DNA from: Ornithinimicrobium sediminis
GTDB lineage: Bacteria > Actinomycetota > Actinomycetes > Actinomycetales > Dermatophilaceae
Assembly: GCF_021272345.1 (NCBI RefSeq)
Contig: NZ_JAJSDQ010000003.1
Coordinates: forward strand, 248,001 to 312,000
Direction of reading: 5' to 3'
DNA: 64,000 nt
The notes under the pieces are model-generated. The model was not told where the DNA came from, did no database searches, and saw only the letters and a program-made list of their open reading frames with translations. Positions 27,693 through 36,238 of this stretch are shown one piece after another (positions within the stretch are counted from its first letter, which is position 1; each line of letters begins with the position of its first letter). The translations under genes were made by a program, and so were the position numbers.

Positions 27693-27802
27693 CGGGCCAG
27701 TATGCGGTGTGCCGGCCGGTCGACGCAGTCCGAGCGGACCAGGGGTGAAGCGCGCTGGGAGGCGGCCGGTCCGACCCGCGAGCCGCTGGTGCGGCCCGGC
27801 TG

Positions 27803-28219
27803 CTAGCGCGAGGGCTGGGAGATGACGAAGCTGCGTCCGGTCACCTCGTCCGGGTCGATGCGCACGATGTGCGGCTTCGAGCCGGACTGCCAGGGCTGGA
27901 TGGGCAGGCTCAGCGCCTCCAGCACCCGGGTGATGTCCTTCACCTCGTGGGCCATGCCCTTGGCGACCACGCTCCAGGCCTCACCGGTGGCGAGGTCCTG
28001 GCCGTCCACCTCGTAGGCGACGTGGCGGCCGCCCGCCGAGGCTCTCAGCTTCGACCCGTCCGTGGTGCGGAAGAGGATGCTGCCGTGGTCGACCACGTGG
28101 TTGACCGGGAAGATCTCCGGCAGGCCGTCGACGACGACGGCGAGGCGCCCCACGGGGCTCTCGCGAAGTCGGGCCCAGCACGCAGACGAGCTCATCTGGG
28201 AGTGGTCGGCGATGTCCAT
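27803..28219 (-). CDS. PPOX-class FMN/F420-type split-barrel protein
   Basis: The ATG at 28219 lies just after AAGG and a TAAGGT -10-like element; the frame is open a little further upstream but I see no reason to use it. The 138-residue product has the split-beta-barrel pattern of the pyridoxamine-5'-phosphate-oxidase-like family, ESPVGRLAVVVDGLPEIFPVNHVVD and SILFRTTDGSKLRAS. Such proteins bind FMN, F420 or heme. No specific activity can be assigned. It lies 17 bp downstream of the GT87 gene. Confidence 0.82.
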   Translation of the reverse strand: MDIADHSQMSSSACWARLRESPVGRLAVVVDGLPEIFPVNHVVDHGSILFRTTDGSKLRASAGGRHVAYEVDGQDLATGEAWSVVAKGMAHEVKDITRVLEALSLPIQPWQSGSKPHIVRIDPDEVTGRSFVISQPSR

Positions 28220-28235
28220 GCCTTCGACCTTAGCC

Positions 28236-29618
28236 CTAGGTGTCCGCACGAACAGGGTCGAAGGACCCGGAGCCGACGGGGCGGTGCACGCGCGGTTCCG
28301 GTCCGGGGACAGGCCGGTCGCGCCCGGCCTCCCACACCTGCCACAGCACCCAGGTCCACGCCAGGACGCGCAGGGCGATGGCGAGGCTGTAGGCGTCGCC
28401 CGGCAGCCCCCGGCTGGGGTCGGAGGAGAAGCCGATGTGCATCCACACGGCCAGGAAGTGCAGGCTCTCCGCTGCTGCCCAGACCAGGTGGTCGCGCCAG
28501 CGGAGGTCCGACAGGGCCAGGAAGGGCAGCACCCAGAGGCCGGTCTGCACCGGGACCGACTGCGCGGTGACCATCACCACGAGGGTCATCGGCGCCGCGA
28601 CGGCCACCAGGTCGTGGCTGCCGGTGCCCCGGCGGGTCAGCAGCCAGCCGACCAGGACAGCGACCAGCCACCCGGTCAGGGCGAGCCAGGTGACGGTGGG
28701 CGCCGGCAGCGGTGTGCCGTGCAGCTGGGGCACGAGGCTCAGCGCGCCGTAGCCCGCGCCGGACTCGACCCAGCTGCGGGGCGCGGTCAGCACGCCGTCG
28801 GGCACGACGAGCACGAACGGCAGGTAGAGCACCACCCCGGTCACCAGCGCGGCGACCACGGCCTGCGCGGCGTCCCGGACCCGCCCCTGGTGCCGGGCCA
28901 CCAGCACGATGGCGACCAGGAAGACCAGAGGGTAGGGGCGCATCAGGAAGGCCGTGGCCAGCAGCGCACCTGCCGCAGCGGGGTGCCGGCGCTCCCAGGC
29001 GAGCACCGCATACAGCACCAGCACGACACCCAGCAGGTCCGTGGAGACCAGTGCGAGCAGGCCGATGACGGGACTGACCGCGAGGTGCGCCGCCTGCCAG
29101 GGTCGCTGCGGCCGCAGCGCGACGACGGCGAGCACGCCCGCAGCGAGCAGCAGCATCACGACGAGAGCCCAGAGCGAGAAGACCCACTGCTGGGCGGACA
29201 CGTCCGTGCCCGACTGCGGGGAGACCAGCGCCAGCACCCACATCACCAGCCCCGAGACGAGCGGCTGGTCACTGGGCGACTCCCCGGCATACGGCAGGAG
29301 GCGGTCGGACAGGCTGCTGCTCACGTGCACGACCGTGATGTCGGAGTAGCACGTGCGCCAGAAGTGGTCCGGGCTCGCCCAGCCCTTCATGAGGCAGTGG
29401 CCCTTCTGCCACACCCCGAGCGCGAGCATGCCGGCGCCCAGGGCGGTCACGGCCGCCGCGACACCGGCCAGGCCGCGCACCCCGAGGACGGCGTGCCGCC
29501 CGACGGGGCCGCCGACGACGCCGGTGGCCACCCGGACGACCGGGTCGGACCAGGACGGTATGTCGTACGGCGGCCGCGTGCTGCGGCTCATCCCCTCAGG
29601 GGCGCGGGGCGGCGCCAC
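28236..29618 (-). CDS. GT87-type polyprenyl-phosphate-dependent mannosyltransferase, integral membrane
   Basis: A ~460-residue protein with about 11 transmembrane helices. It has a periplasmic loop with YSDITVVHVSSSLSDRLLPYAG, where the Asp is in the position of the GT-C catalytic residue, and a LMRPYPLVFLVAIVLVARHQ segment. Related actinobacterial proteins use polyprenyl-phosphomannose to extend lipoglycans. The same gene follows ponA in mycobacteria (Rv0051 after Rv0050). The start is uncertain: GTG at 29618 lacks a Shine-Dalgarno, and ATG at 29591 has GAGGGG directly before it. It follows the penicillin-binding protein gene by about 10 bp. Confidence 0.78.
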   Translation of the reverse strand: MAPPRAPEGMSRSTRPPYDIPSWSDPVVRVATGVVGGPVGRHAVLGVRGLAGVAAAVTALGAGMLALGVWQKGHCLMKGWASPDHFWRTCYSDITVVHVSSSLSDRLLPYAGESPSDQPLVSGLVMWVLALVSPQSGTDVSAQQWVFSLWALVVMLLLAAGVLAVVALRPQRPWQAAHLAVSPVIGLLALVSTDLLGVVLVLYAVLAWERRHPAAAGALLATAFLMRPYPLVFLVAIVLVARHQGRVRDAAQAVVAALVTGVVLYLPFVLVVPDGVLTAPRSWVESGAGYGALSLVPQLHGTPLPAPTVTWLALTGWLVAVLVGWLLTRRGTGSHDLVAVAAPMTLVVMVTAQSVPVQTGLWVLPFLALSDLRWRDHLVWAAAESLHFLAVWMHIGFSSDPSRGLPGDAYSLAIALRVLAWTWVLWQVWEAGRDRPVPGPEPRVHRPVGSGSFDPVRADT

Positions 29619-29627
29619 CGCGACCGG

Positions 29628-31976
29628 TCAGAGGTCCGTGGGGGCGGCGTCGCTGTCACCGGGACCTCCCGGGGGGCCCGGCTCACGGTCGCCCGGCGGG
29701 CCGCGTCCCTCGTCGGGGGGCCCGTCGCCCTCCCCGGGAGGACCACCACCCTCACCCGGGGGCTCCTCGCCCTCGTCGGGCGGGCCGGGCTCGGTGGGCT
29801 CCGGCTCGGTCGGCTCCGGCTCGGTCGGCTCCGGCTCGGTCGGCTCGGGCTCGGGCTCCGGTTCGGGCTCCGGTGCGGGCTCGGGCTCGGGCTCCGTGGT
29901 GGGCTCCTCGGTCGTGGGCTCCTGGGTCGTCGGCTCCGGGGTGGGCACCGGCTCCGTGGTGGGCTCCTGCGTCGTCGGCTCCGGGGTGGGGGTCGGCGTC
30001 GGCTGCACGACGTCGTCGTTGACACCCGCGCGCTCGGGGAACTCGAGCACCTCCTCGCCCTCGAGGGCCAGACGCATGAACTCGCCCCAGATCTGCACCG
30101 GGAAGGAGCCGCCGGTGATCTGGTCGACACCGGCGATGTCCTGCATCTCCTCGGTGCCGTCGCCCTTGAACATCAGCACCGACGCGGCGAGCTGGGGGGT
30201 GAAGCCGTCGAACCACGCCGAGCGGTTGCTCTCGCTGGTGCCGGACTTGCCGGCCGCGGGGCGGCCGAGGTCGCCGGCGGCCTGGCCGCTGCCCTCGGTG
30301 ATGACCTTGGTCATGGCGTCGGTGACGTCGGCGGTGACGTCCTCCTCGACGACCAGGTCGGTCTCGGGGTCGGCCTCGTAGTCGTAGACGCCGTTGGTGC
30401 TGGTCACCTCGGCCACGAGGTAGGGCTCAGCCAGACGACCCTCGGCCGCGATCGCGGCATACGCGTTGGTCATCTCCATCATGGTCGGCGAGGCGGTGCC
30501 CAGCACGTTGGACAGGTCGTCCGTGAGGCCGGGCGTGTCCTCGTCGAGACCGAGGTCGACCGCCACCTCGCGGGTGCTCTCGGGGCCGATCTCCTCGTTG
30601 AGCTGCACGTAGACCGTGTTGACGGAGTTGGCGGTCGCCGTGCCCAGGTCGATCTCGCCGAACTGCTCGTCGCGGAAGTTGTTGACCTCGTAGGGCTCGT
30701 CCTCGCCCTCGATGACGAACTCCATGGGGCTGGGGCCCGCGTAGGTCGCCCGGGTGCTCACGTCGTCCTGGAGGGCGGCGATGAGGGTGAAGATCTTGAA
30801 CAGCGAGCCGGCCTGCAGCCGGGCGTCGGTCGCGATGTTCAGCTGCTCGCTCTGGTAGTCCTCGCCGCCGTACATGGCGGTGACGGCACCGTCGCCCGGG
30901 GTCACCGACACCAGGCCGACCTTGAGGTCCTCGGCGTCCTCGTCCTCCGGCTTGTAGGCCTCCACCGCCTCCTCGGCGGCCTCCTGGTGCTGCTCGACGA
31001 CCGTGGAGGTGATGCGCAGGCCGCCCCGGTCGATGTCGCCCTCGGGGATGTCCAGCTCCTCGACCAGCTCGTCGCGCACCTTCTGGGCGATGTAGCCCTG
31101 CGTCCCCTGGGTGGCCGACGAAGGCTGCGGGGGGAGGATGTCGGGGAAGGTGGCCTGGTCGGCCTCCTCCTGGGTCAGCCAGCCCTGGCTGACCATGCCC
31201 TCGATGACGTAGTCGAACCGCCCCTCGGCGCGCTCCTGGTTGCCCTCGGCCGCGGCGGGGTCGAAGAGCGAGGGGGCGTTGGTCACCGCAGCGAGGAAGG
31301 CGCCCTCGGCGACCGAGAGCTCGCCGGCGTCCTTGCCGAAGTAGGCCTGGGACGCGGTCTGGATGCCGTAGGCACCCCGGCCGTAGTAGATCGTGTTGAA
31401 GTAGCTCTCGAGGATCTCGTCCTTGGACAGCTCGCTGTCGATCCTGACGGAGATCAGGACCTCCTGGAGCTTGCGGGTGTAGGTCTGCTCGGAGCTCAGG
31501 TAGTAGTTCTTGACGTACTGCTGGGTGATCGTCGAGCCACCCGCGGTCGAGTCCGACGTGAGGTTGTTCCACGCGGCCCGGGCGGTGCCGGTGACCGAGA
31601 CGCCCTCGTTCTCGTAGAAGGAGCGGTCCTCCGCCGAGAGCATCGCGTAGCGGACGTGCTCGGGGATCTCCTCCAGGGTCACCGACTCACGGTTCGTGCC
31701 TCCCGTGAAGCGGGCGAGCTCGGTCTCGCCGTCGGCGTAGTAGATGATCGAGCTCTGCGACTCCGCGAACTCGTTGGGGTCCGGGATCTCGGTGTTGGAG
31801 TAGGCGAAGGCCAGCACCCCGACGACCAGCAGCGCGGCGAGCACACCCAGGCCGAGCAGCCACAGCAGGATCCGCCGCCACAGCGGCCTGCGGGGCCGCC
31901 GGGCGGACCGTGCGGAGCGTCGGGTGGGGGCCCCGCGGCGGGGGTCGGTCGAGGCTGAGCGGGGGGTCCGGCTCAC
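29628..31976 (-). CDS. ponA: Class A penicillin-binding protein (transglycosylase/transpeptidase)
   Basis: I chose the GTG at 31976, which has AGGAGG upstream, over upstream starts. The 782-residue product has a basic cytoplasmic tail, one membrane helix, and a GT51 transglycosylase domain (SAEDRSFYENEGV, GGSTITQQYVKN, YGRGAYGIQTASQAYFGK). The transpeptidase domain has SxxK as AGSLFK, SxN as SVN, and the third box KSGTSE. The last ~115 residues are a Pro/Thr/Glu then Gly/Pro-rich tail with many short repeats. The enzyme polymerises and cross-links peptidoglycan. Downstream lies the GT87 gene; upstream is the divergent padR-ino1 pair. Confidence 0.93.
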   Translation of the reverse strand: MSRTPRSASTDPRRGAPTRRSARSARRPRRPLWRRILLWLLGLGVLAALLVVGVLAFAYSNTEIPDPNEFAESQSSIIYYADGETELARFTGGTNRESVTLEEIPEHVRYAMLSAEDRSFYENEGVSVTGTARAAWNNLTSDSTAGGSTITQQYVKNYYLSSEQTYTRKLQEVLISVRIDSELSKDEILESYFNTIYYGRGAYGIQTASQAYFGKDAGELSVAEGAFLAAVTNAPSLFDPAAAEGNQERAEGRFDYVIEGMVSQGWLTQEEADQATFPDILPPQPSSATQGTQGYIAQKVRDELVEELDIPEGDIDRGGLRITSTVVEQHQEAAEEAVEAYKPEDEDAEDLKVGLVSVTPGDGAVTAMYGGEDYQSEQLNIATDARLQAGSLFKIFTLIAALQDDVSTRATYAGPSPMEFVIEGEDEPYEVNNFRDEQFGEIDLGTATANSVNTVYVQLNEEIGPESTREVAVDLGLDEDTPGLTDDLSNVLGTASPTMMEMTNAYAAIAAEGRLAEPYLVAEVTSTNGVYDYEADPETDLVVEEDVTADVTDAMTKVITEGSGQAAGDLGRPAAGKSGTSESNRSAWFDGFTPQLAASVLMFKGDGTEEMQDIAGVDQITGGSFPVQIWGEFMRLALEGEEVLEFPERAGVNDDVVQPTPTPTPEPTTQEPTTEPVPTPEPTTQEPTTEEPTTEPEPEPAPEPEPEPEPEPTEPEPTEPEPTEPEPTEPGPPDEGEEPPGEGGGPPGEGDGPPDEGRGPPGDREPGPPGGPGDSDAAPTDL
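29790..30005. repeat. Short tandem repeats in the PBP C-terminal tail
   Basis: The DNA encodes runs of EPTTQEPTTE, EPEPEP and EPTEP units, with the 15-bp unit CTCGGTCGGCTCCGG repeated several times. These are coding low-complexity repeats in the extracellular tail of the penicillin-binding protein, prone to length variation. Confidence 0.7.
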
Positions 31977-32117
31977 GCATCCTCCTGGGTCGGCCTGGTC
32001 GGCACGGGTCGTTACAGCCTGCATTGTGCCCCCTCGGACTGGGTCGGTGCTGCGCACGCAGCCGCCCGTCCGGCGCTGCGAGGGGGGTGGTCCGACGCGT
32101 CGTGGTCGCAACCGATG

Positions 32118-32130
32118 TATCGCTACGATA
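32118..32130. promoter_or_regulatory. Probable PadR operator overlapping the padR-ino1 promoter
   Basis: TATCG-CTA-CGATA is a perfect inverted repeat inside an AT-rich island (32115-32133) that also contains the -10-like TACGAT. PadR family regulators often bind ATGTAT/ATACAT or TATCG-type palindromes at their own promoters. It lies 46 bp upstream of the padR GTG and 142 bp from the divergent ponA start. Autoregulation is inference. Confidence 0.55.
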
Positions 32131-32176
32131 TATTGGAGGTGTTGTCCCAGTCGTTCCACTCAAGTCGGAGGTCGCG

Positions 32177-32758
32177 GTGAGTCGGCGTTCCGACATGCTC
32201 GAGCTGGCCATTCTCGGTCTGCTGCACGACGTGCCGCTGCACGGGTACGAGCTGCGCAAGCAGGTGCACCGCGTCCTCGGCACGGTGCGCGCGCTGTCCT
32301 ACGGCACGCTCTACCCTCGGCTGCGGGACCTCGTCGACCGGGGGCTGCTCGTCGAGACGGGGCGCCCGGTCCCCGGGCGGCGTGCGCGCATCACGTATGC
32401 CGTGACACCTGCCGGGCGGGAGCGGTTCACCGAGCTGCTCGCGGCAGCAGGGCCCAGTGCCTGGGAGGACGACGCCTTCGCGGTGCACTTCGCCTTCTTC
32501 GGCCGCACCGAGACGGGGGTCCGCCTGCGGATCCTCGAGGGCCGGCGGGCGCGGCTGGAAGAACGGCTGGACGCCATCAGGGCCAGTGGCCCGGCGCTCA
32601 GCGGGACCACGCAGGACAACTACGCCATGGAGCTGCACCGGCATGGGCTGGAGTCGACCGAAGCGGATCTTCGGTGGGTCAGCCGCATGATCGAGGCCGA
32701 GCGGCTTCACCACGAACGTGCTGCCACCTCCCGCGGCAGCACCCTGGACAAGGAGTAA
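32177..32758 (+). CDS. PadR family transcriptional regulator
   Basis: A GTG at 32177 preceded by GGAG gives 193 residues. The winged helix is typical of PadR: MLELAILGLLHDVPLHGYELRKQV, then SYGTLYPRLRDLVDRGLL and YAVTPAGRERFTELL. A C-terminal helical dimerization domain follows (PadR subfamily with RILEGRRARLEERLDAI). It ends 3 bp before ino1. The same padR-ino1 pairing occurs in mycobacteria (Rv0047c-Rv0046c), so it likely regulates inositol synthesis. Confidence 0.93.
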   Translation: MSRRSDMLELAILGLLHDVPLHGYELRKQVHRVLGTVRALSYGTLYPRLRDLVDRGLLVETGRPVPGRRARITYAVTPAGRERFTELLAAAGPSAWEDDAFAVHFAFFGRTETGVRLRILEGRRARLEERLDAIRASGPALSGTTQDNYAMELHRHGLESTEADLRWVSRMIEAERLHHERAATSRGSTLDKE

Positions 32759-32761
32759 CGA

Positions 32762-33835
32762 ATGGGATCCGTGCGCGTCGCCGTCGTCGGCGTAGGCAAC
32801 TGCGCCAGTTCACTGGTGCAGGGTGTCGAGTACTACAAGGACGCTGACCCGGCCGGAGCAGTGCCGGGTCTCATGCACGTCGAGTTCGGTCCGTACCACG
32901 TCCGTGACGTGAGGTTCGTCGCTGCGTTCGACGTGGACGCCAAGAAGGTCGGCTTCGACCTGTCCGAGGCCATCGGCGCGAGCGAGAACAACACCATCCG
33001 CATCGCGGACGTGCCGCCGACCGGCGTCATGGTGCAGCGCGGCCCGACCCTGGACGGCATCGGCCGCTACTACGCCGAGACCATCGAGGAGTCCGACGCC
33101 GAGCCCGTGGACGTCGTCCAGGCGCTCAGGGACGCCGAGGCCGACGTGCTCGTGTCCTACCTCCCGGTGGGCTCCGAGGAGGCGGACAAGTTCTACGCGC
33201 AGTGTGCGCTCGACGCCGGTGTCGCCTTCGTCAACGCGCTGCCCGTCTTCATCGCCTCCGACCCCGAGTGGGCCCAGAAGTTCACCGACGCCGGGGTGCC
33301 GATCATCGGCGACGACATCAAGAGCCAGGTCGGGGCCACCATCACCCACCGCGTGATGGCCCGCCTGTTCGAGGAGCGTGGCGTGGTCCTGGACCGCACC
33401 TACCAGCTCAACGTCGGCGGCAACATGGACTTCAAGAACATGCTCGAGCGCGACCGCCTGGAGTCCAAGAAGGTCTCCAAGACGCAGGCCGTGACCTCCA
33501 ACATCAGCCACGACATGGGCGCCCGGAACGTGCACATCGGCCCGTCCGACTACGTCCAGTGGCTGGACGACCGCAAGTGGGCCTACGTCCGGCTCGAGGG
33601 CCGTGCCTTCGGCGACGTGCCGCTGAACCTGGAGTACAAGCTCGAGGTCTGGGACTCCCCCAACTCCGCCGGCATCATCATCGACGCCATCCGGGCGGCC
33701 AAGATCGCCAAGGACCGCGGTGTCGGTGGCCCGGTCCTGTCGGCCTCCTCCTACCTCATGAAGTCGCCGCCGCAGCAGCTCCCGGACGACGAGGGCCGCA
33801 CCGCTGTCGAGGCCTTCATCCGCGGCGAGGGCTGA
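32762..33835 (+). CDS. ino1: Myo-inositol-1-phosphate synthase
   Basis: A 357-residue protein beginning with the NAD-binding [22 protein letters not shown]. It has the family signature [21 protein letters not shown] and [21 protein letters not shown]. It converts glucose-6-phosphate to inositol-1-phosphate, the precursor of phosphatidylinositol and, in actinobacteria, of mycothiol and inositol lipids. It is co-transcribed with the padR-type regulator and is followed by a strong hairpin terminator. Confidence 0.97.
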   Translation: MGSVRVAVVGVGNCASSLVQGVEYYKDADPAGAVPGLMHVEFGPYHVRDVRFVAAFDVDAKKVGFDLSEAIGASENNTIRIADVPPTGVMVQRGPTLDGIGRYYAETIEESDAEPVDVVQALRDAEADVLVSYLPVGSEEADKFYAQCALDAGVAFVNALPVFIASDPEWAQKFTDAGVPIIGDDIKSQVGATITHRVMARLFEERGVVLDRTYQLNVGGNMDFKNMLERDRLESKKVSKTQAVTSNISHDMGARNVHIGPSDYVQWLDDRKWAYVRLEGRAFGDVPLNLEYKLEVWDSPNSAGIIIDAIRAAKIAKDRGVGGPVLSASSYLMKSPPQQLPDDEGRTAVEAFIRGEG

Positions 33836-33860
33836 CCTCCCGCCTCTTCGGCACCACCCG

Positions 33861-33894
33861 GTATGCCGTCCGCTCCCCGGAGCGGACGGCATAC
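33861..33894. terminator. Terminator hairpin after ino1
   Basis: GTATGCCGTCCGCTCC (33861-33876) and GGAGCGGACGGCATAC (33879-33894) are perfectly complementary over 16 bp, starting 25 bp after the ino1 stop. No T-tract follows. The next 157 bp to the glycosyltransferase gene show nothing else clear. Confidence 0.75.
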
Positions 33895-34051
33895 CTGTCG
33901 TGGGGCAGTGGCGCCAGGTGGGTAGCGGGACGTGCACACCGGGCCTGATGAGGCCTGTCGTGCGAGTGGCCCCGGCGTTGTGCCCGTCCGGCCGGACCGC
34001 CAGGCCGCGTTCGGCCCGCGATGGTCGGACCGGGGTGCGTGCTGACACCAT

Positions 34052-36238
34052 GTGCGGGTGGCAGCGGAGACGATCGCGGCGGGACCGGCGCCCGTCCGGG
34101 TGCTCGCGCTGGCCAGGGCCGCCGAGGACCTGCCGCAGGTGGCGCCGTGGGGAGCCGAGGTCACCTGGTGCACCCTCCTCGCGGGCGTGGGTGAGGCACC
34201 CCTGCCGGGCTGCCCGTATCCGGTGACCCGGGTGCGACCCGACCCGCCGGAGGGTGCGGGGGAGCGCTGGCGCGTCGGGGCGGCCCGGGTGAAGACCTCC
34301 GCGCTGGCCGCCCGGGCCGATGCGCCCGCCGAGTGGCTGTGGACCCTCAAGCGCAGCACCTGGCTGCGTCGCGAGGTGCGGCGTGCCGACGTGCTCTGGA
34401 GCCTCGACACGGACACCGACGCCGCGCTGCGCGCCGCGCCCGACCTGGCCGGTGGCACCGTCGTGGTCACCTCCTCGGAGGCCGACCGGGTGGCCCGGGC
34501 GCTGCGTGACCTCGCCGCCCTGCTGGAGGAGCTGGCGGGGGACCGGGCCGCCGCACCGGGTGGGCTCACGGACGGTCTGGCGGCCTGGCAGGCCACCGCG
34601 GCAGCCGTGGCCGCGGCCGGGGTGCCACCGGTGATCCTGCCGGTCGAACGGGCCGCCGAGGTCGCCCGCGGCCTGCTCTCCCGTGCCGGACGCCTGTCCG
34701 CCGCGACGGTCGTGAGCTCGGTGCTCGACGCGGTCCCGTGGGCGTCCGCCCCGCGGGGCGTGTCCGGGCTGGCCGCCCAGCGGGCGGCGGCCGACCTCAC
34801 GCTGGCCCGGCCGAGCGGGGCCGAGCCCGACGAGGGTCTGCTCGCTGCGTCTGCGGACGCCGCCCTGGACGGGGCCGACGACGCCCTGGAGTCCGGTGAC
34901 GGTGCCCTGGCCCTGGCACGGCTCGGGGACGCGATGGCCCTGCTCTTCCACCGTGAGCGCCACGCCGAGGTGCCGCGTTCCGCGCTGGCGGAGGACCCGG
35001 GGTCCTACCTGCGCTCCCTGCGACGCAGCCGCACGCTCCGGGCCCTGCTGCACGCCGAGCCGGTCAGCCGCCGGCCCCGCCTGGTGCAGGACCGGGACCT
35101 GCGGGTCCTCGTGGTGACGGGCAGCTACGGCAGCTTCCACGCGCCGGTGGTGCAGGCCCTCGCCGGCGCAGCGGAGGTCAGGGTCGCCGACCACGCCGAC
35201 ACGGACCCGGTGCTGTCACGCAAGCTGATGGACACCGAGGTCCTGCCGCACCTGGCCGCCCTCGTCGCCGAGTGCGGTGGGCAGCACCTCTCCGGAGTGC
35301 CGGCTCCGGACCGTCAGGGGATGCAGACCCTGCGGCGGGTGCGCGCCGACGTGCGCTGGGCCGACGTCGTGGTGAGCGACTGGGCCGACCGCAGCACCGT
35401 GTGGGTGTCCCACCTGTGCCCTCCCGACGTGCGCCTCGTCGTCCGCGTGCACGCTCTCGACGCTCTCGACCCGTGGCTGCACCTCGTGCGGTGGGAGGCC
35501 GTCGAGCAGGTCGTCGTCGTGAGCGAGCCGATGCGGAGCCTGGTGACCGACATCCTCACGACGGGGGGTGTCGACGTGCCGGTCACCGTGCTGCCCAACC
35601 TCGTGCGCCTCGAAGCGCTGGACACCGACAAGGACGACACGGCACGCACCACGCTGGGCATGGTGGGGTGGGGACGCAAGGTGAAGGACCCCCTGTGGGC
35701 GCTGGACCTGCTCGAACGGGACCCCTCATGGCACCTGGTGCTCGTCGGCAGCGACTTCCGGGACGTGCCCGCGCAGCACCCGGCCGCGGCCTACGTGCAG
35801 CGGTTCCGGGCCCGGGCCGCCGAGCCGCACCTGCGCGAGCGTGTGCACGTCGTCGGCTTCACCGCTGACGTGGCCGAGCCGCTGCGCCGCATCGGGGTGA
35901 TCCTGTCCACGAGCGTGCGGGAGTCGTGGCACCTGGGCCTCGTGGAGGGGGCGATGTCGGGGGCGGTCCCCGTGGTGCGCAACTGGCCGCTGCTCGCGTC
36001 CCGGGGCGGCGCACGTGCGCTCTTCCCCGACGAGTGGGTGGTCGACGACGTCGACGAGGCGGAGGCCAGGGTGCGGGCGGTCACCGACCCCTCCCGCTGG
36101 CCGCAGGAGAGGGCACGCGCCAGGGCGGCGGCGGTCGGGCTGTTCGACCCCGAGCAGGTCGGCCGGGCCTACCGTGAGCTCGTGCTGGGCGGGCCCGAGC
36201 GGGCCGCCGGAGCGCCAGGGCCACCGCTGCAGGCGTGA
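34052..36238 (+). CDS. Glycosyltransferase with GT4-like C-terminal domain
   Basis: A 728-residue protein. Residues 1-~340 are Ala/Arg-rich and helical, with no family I recognise. From residue ~350 (RDLRVLVVTGSYGSFHAPVVQ) it has a two-lobe GT-B fold: a first Rossmann lobe with VVVSDWADRSTVWVSHLCPPDVRLVVRVH, and a second lobe with MVGWGRKVKDPLWALDLLERD, LVLVGSDF, and the donor-site-like ESWHLGLVEGAMSGAVPVVRNW, in which the family EX7E glutamates fall in SVRESWHLGLVEG. The sugar donor is unknown. It is the first gene of the glycan locus and overlaps the next gene by GTGA. Confidence 0.75.
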   Translation: MRVAAETIAAGPAPVRVLALARAAEDLPQVAPWGAEVTWCTLLAGVGEAPLPGCPYPVTRVRPDPPEGAGERWRVGAARVKTSALAARADAPAEWLWTLKRSTWLRREVRRADVLWSLDTDTDAALRAAPDLAGGTVVVTSSEADRVARALRDLAALLEELAGDRAAAPGGLTDGLAAWQATAAAVAAAGVPPVILPVERAAEVARGLLSRAGRLSAATVVSSVLDAVPWASAPRGVSGLAAQRAAADLTLARPSGAEPDEGLLAASADAALDGADDALESGDGALALARLGDAMALLFHRERHAEVPRSALAEDPGSYLRSLRRSRTLRALLHAEPVSRRPRLVQDRDLRVLVVTGSYGSFHAPVVQALAGAAEVRVADHADTDPVLSRKLMDTEVLPHLAALVAECGGQHLSGVPAPDRQGMQTLRRVRADVRWADVVVSDWADRSTVWVSHLCPPDVRLVVRVHALDALDPWLHLVRWEAVEQVVVVSEPMRSLVTDILTTGGVDVPVTVLPNLVRLEALDTDKDDTARTTLGMVGWGRKVKDPLWALDLLERDPSWHLVLVGSDFRDVPAQHPAAAYVQRFRARAAEPHLRERVHVVGFTADVAEPLRRIGVILSTSVRESWHLGLVEGAMSGAVPVVRNWPLLASRGGARALFPDEWVVDDVDEAEARVRAVTDPSRWPQERARARAAAVGLFDPEQVGRAYRELVLGGPERAAGAPGPPLQA

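Noticed and set aside
29788-30010. Regular short repeats considered as a possible CRISPR-like or satellite array
   Set aside because: They are in frame inside ponA and encode a Pro/Thr/Glu-rich tail; there are no unique spacers.
28062-31958. A 1298-codon open frame on the plus strand
   Set aside because: It is antisense to the penicillin-binding protein and GT87 genes, is rich in Arg/Gly/His/Gln and shows no family motif. Very GC-rich genes routinely leave such open frames on the other strand.
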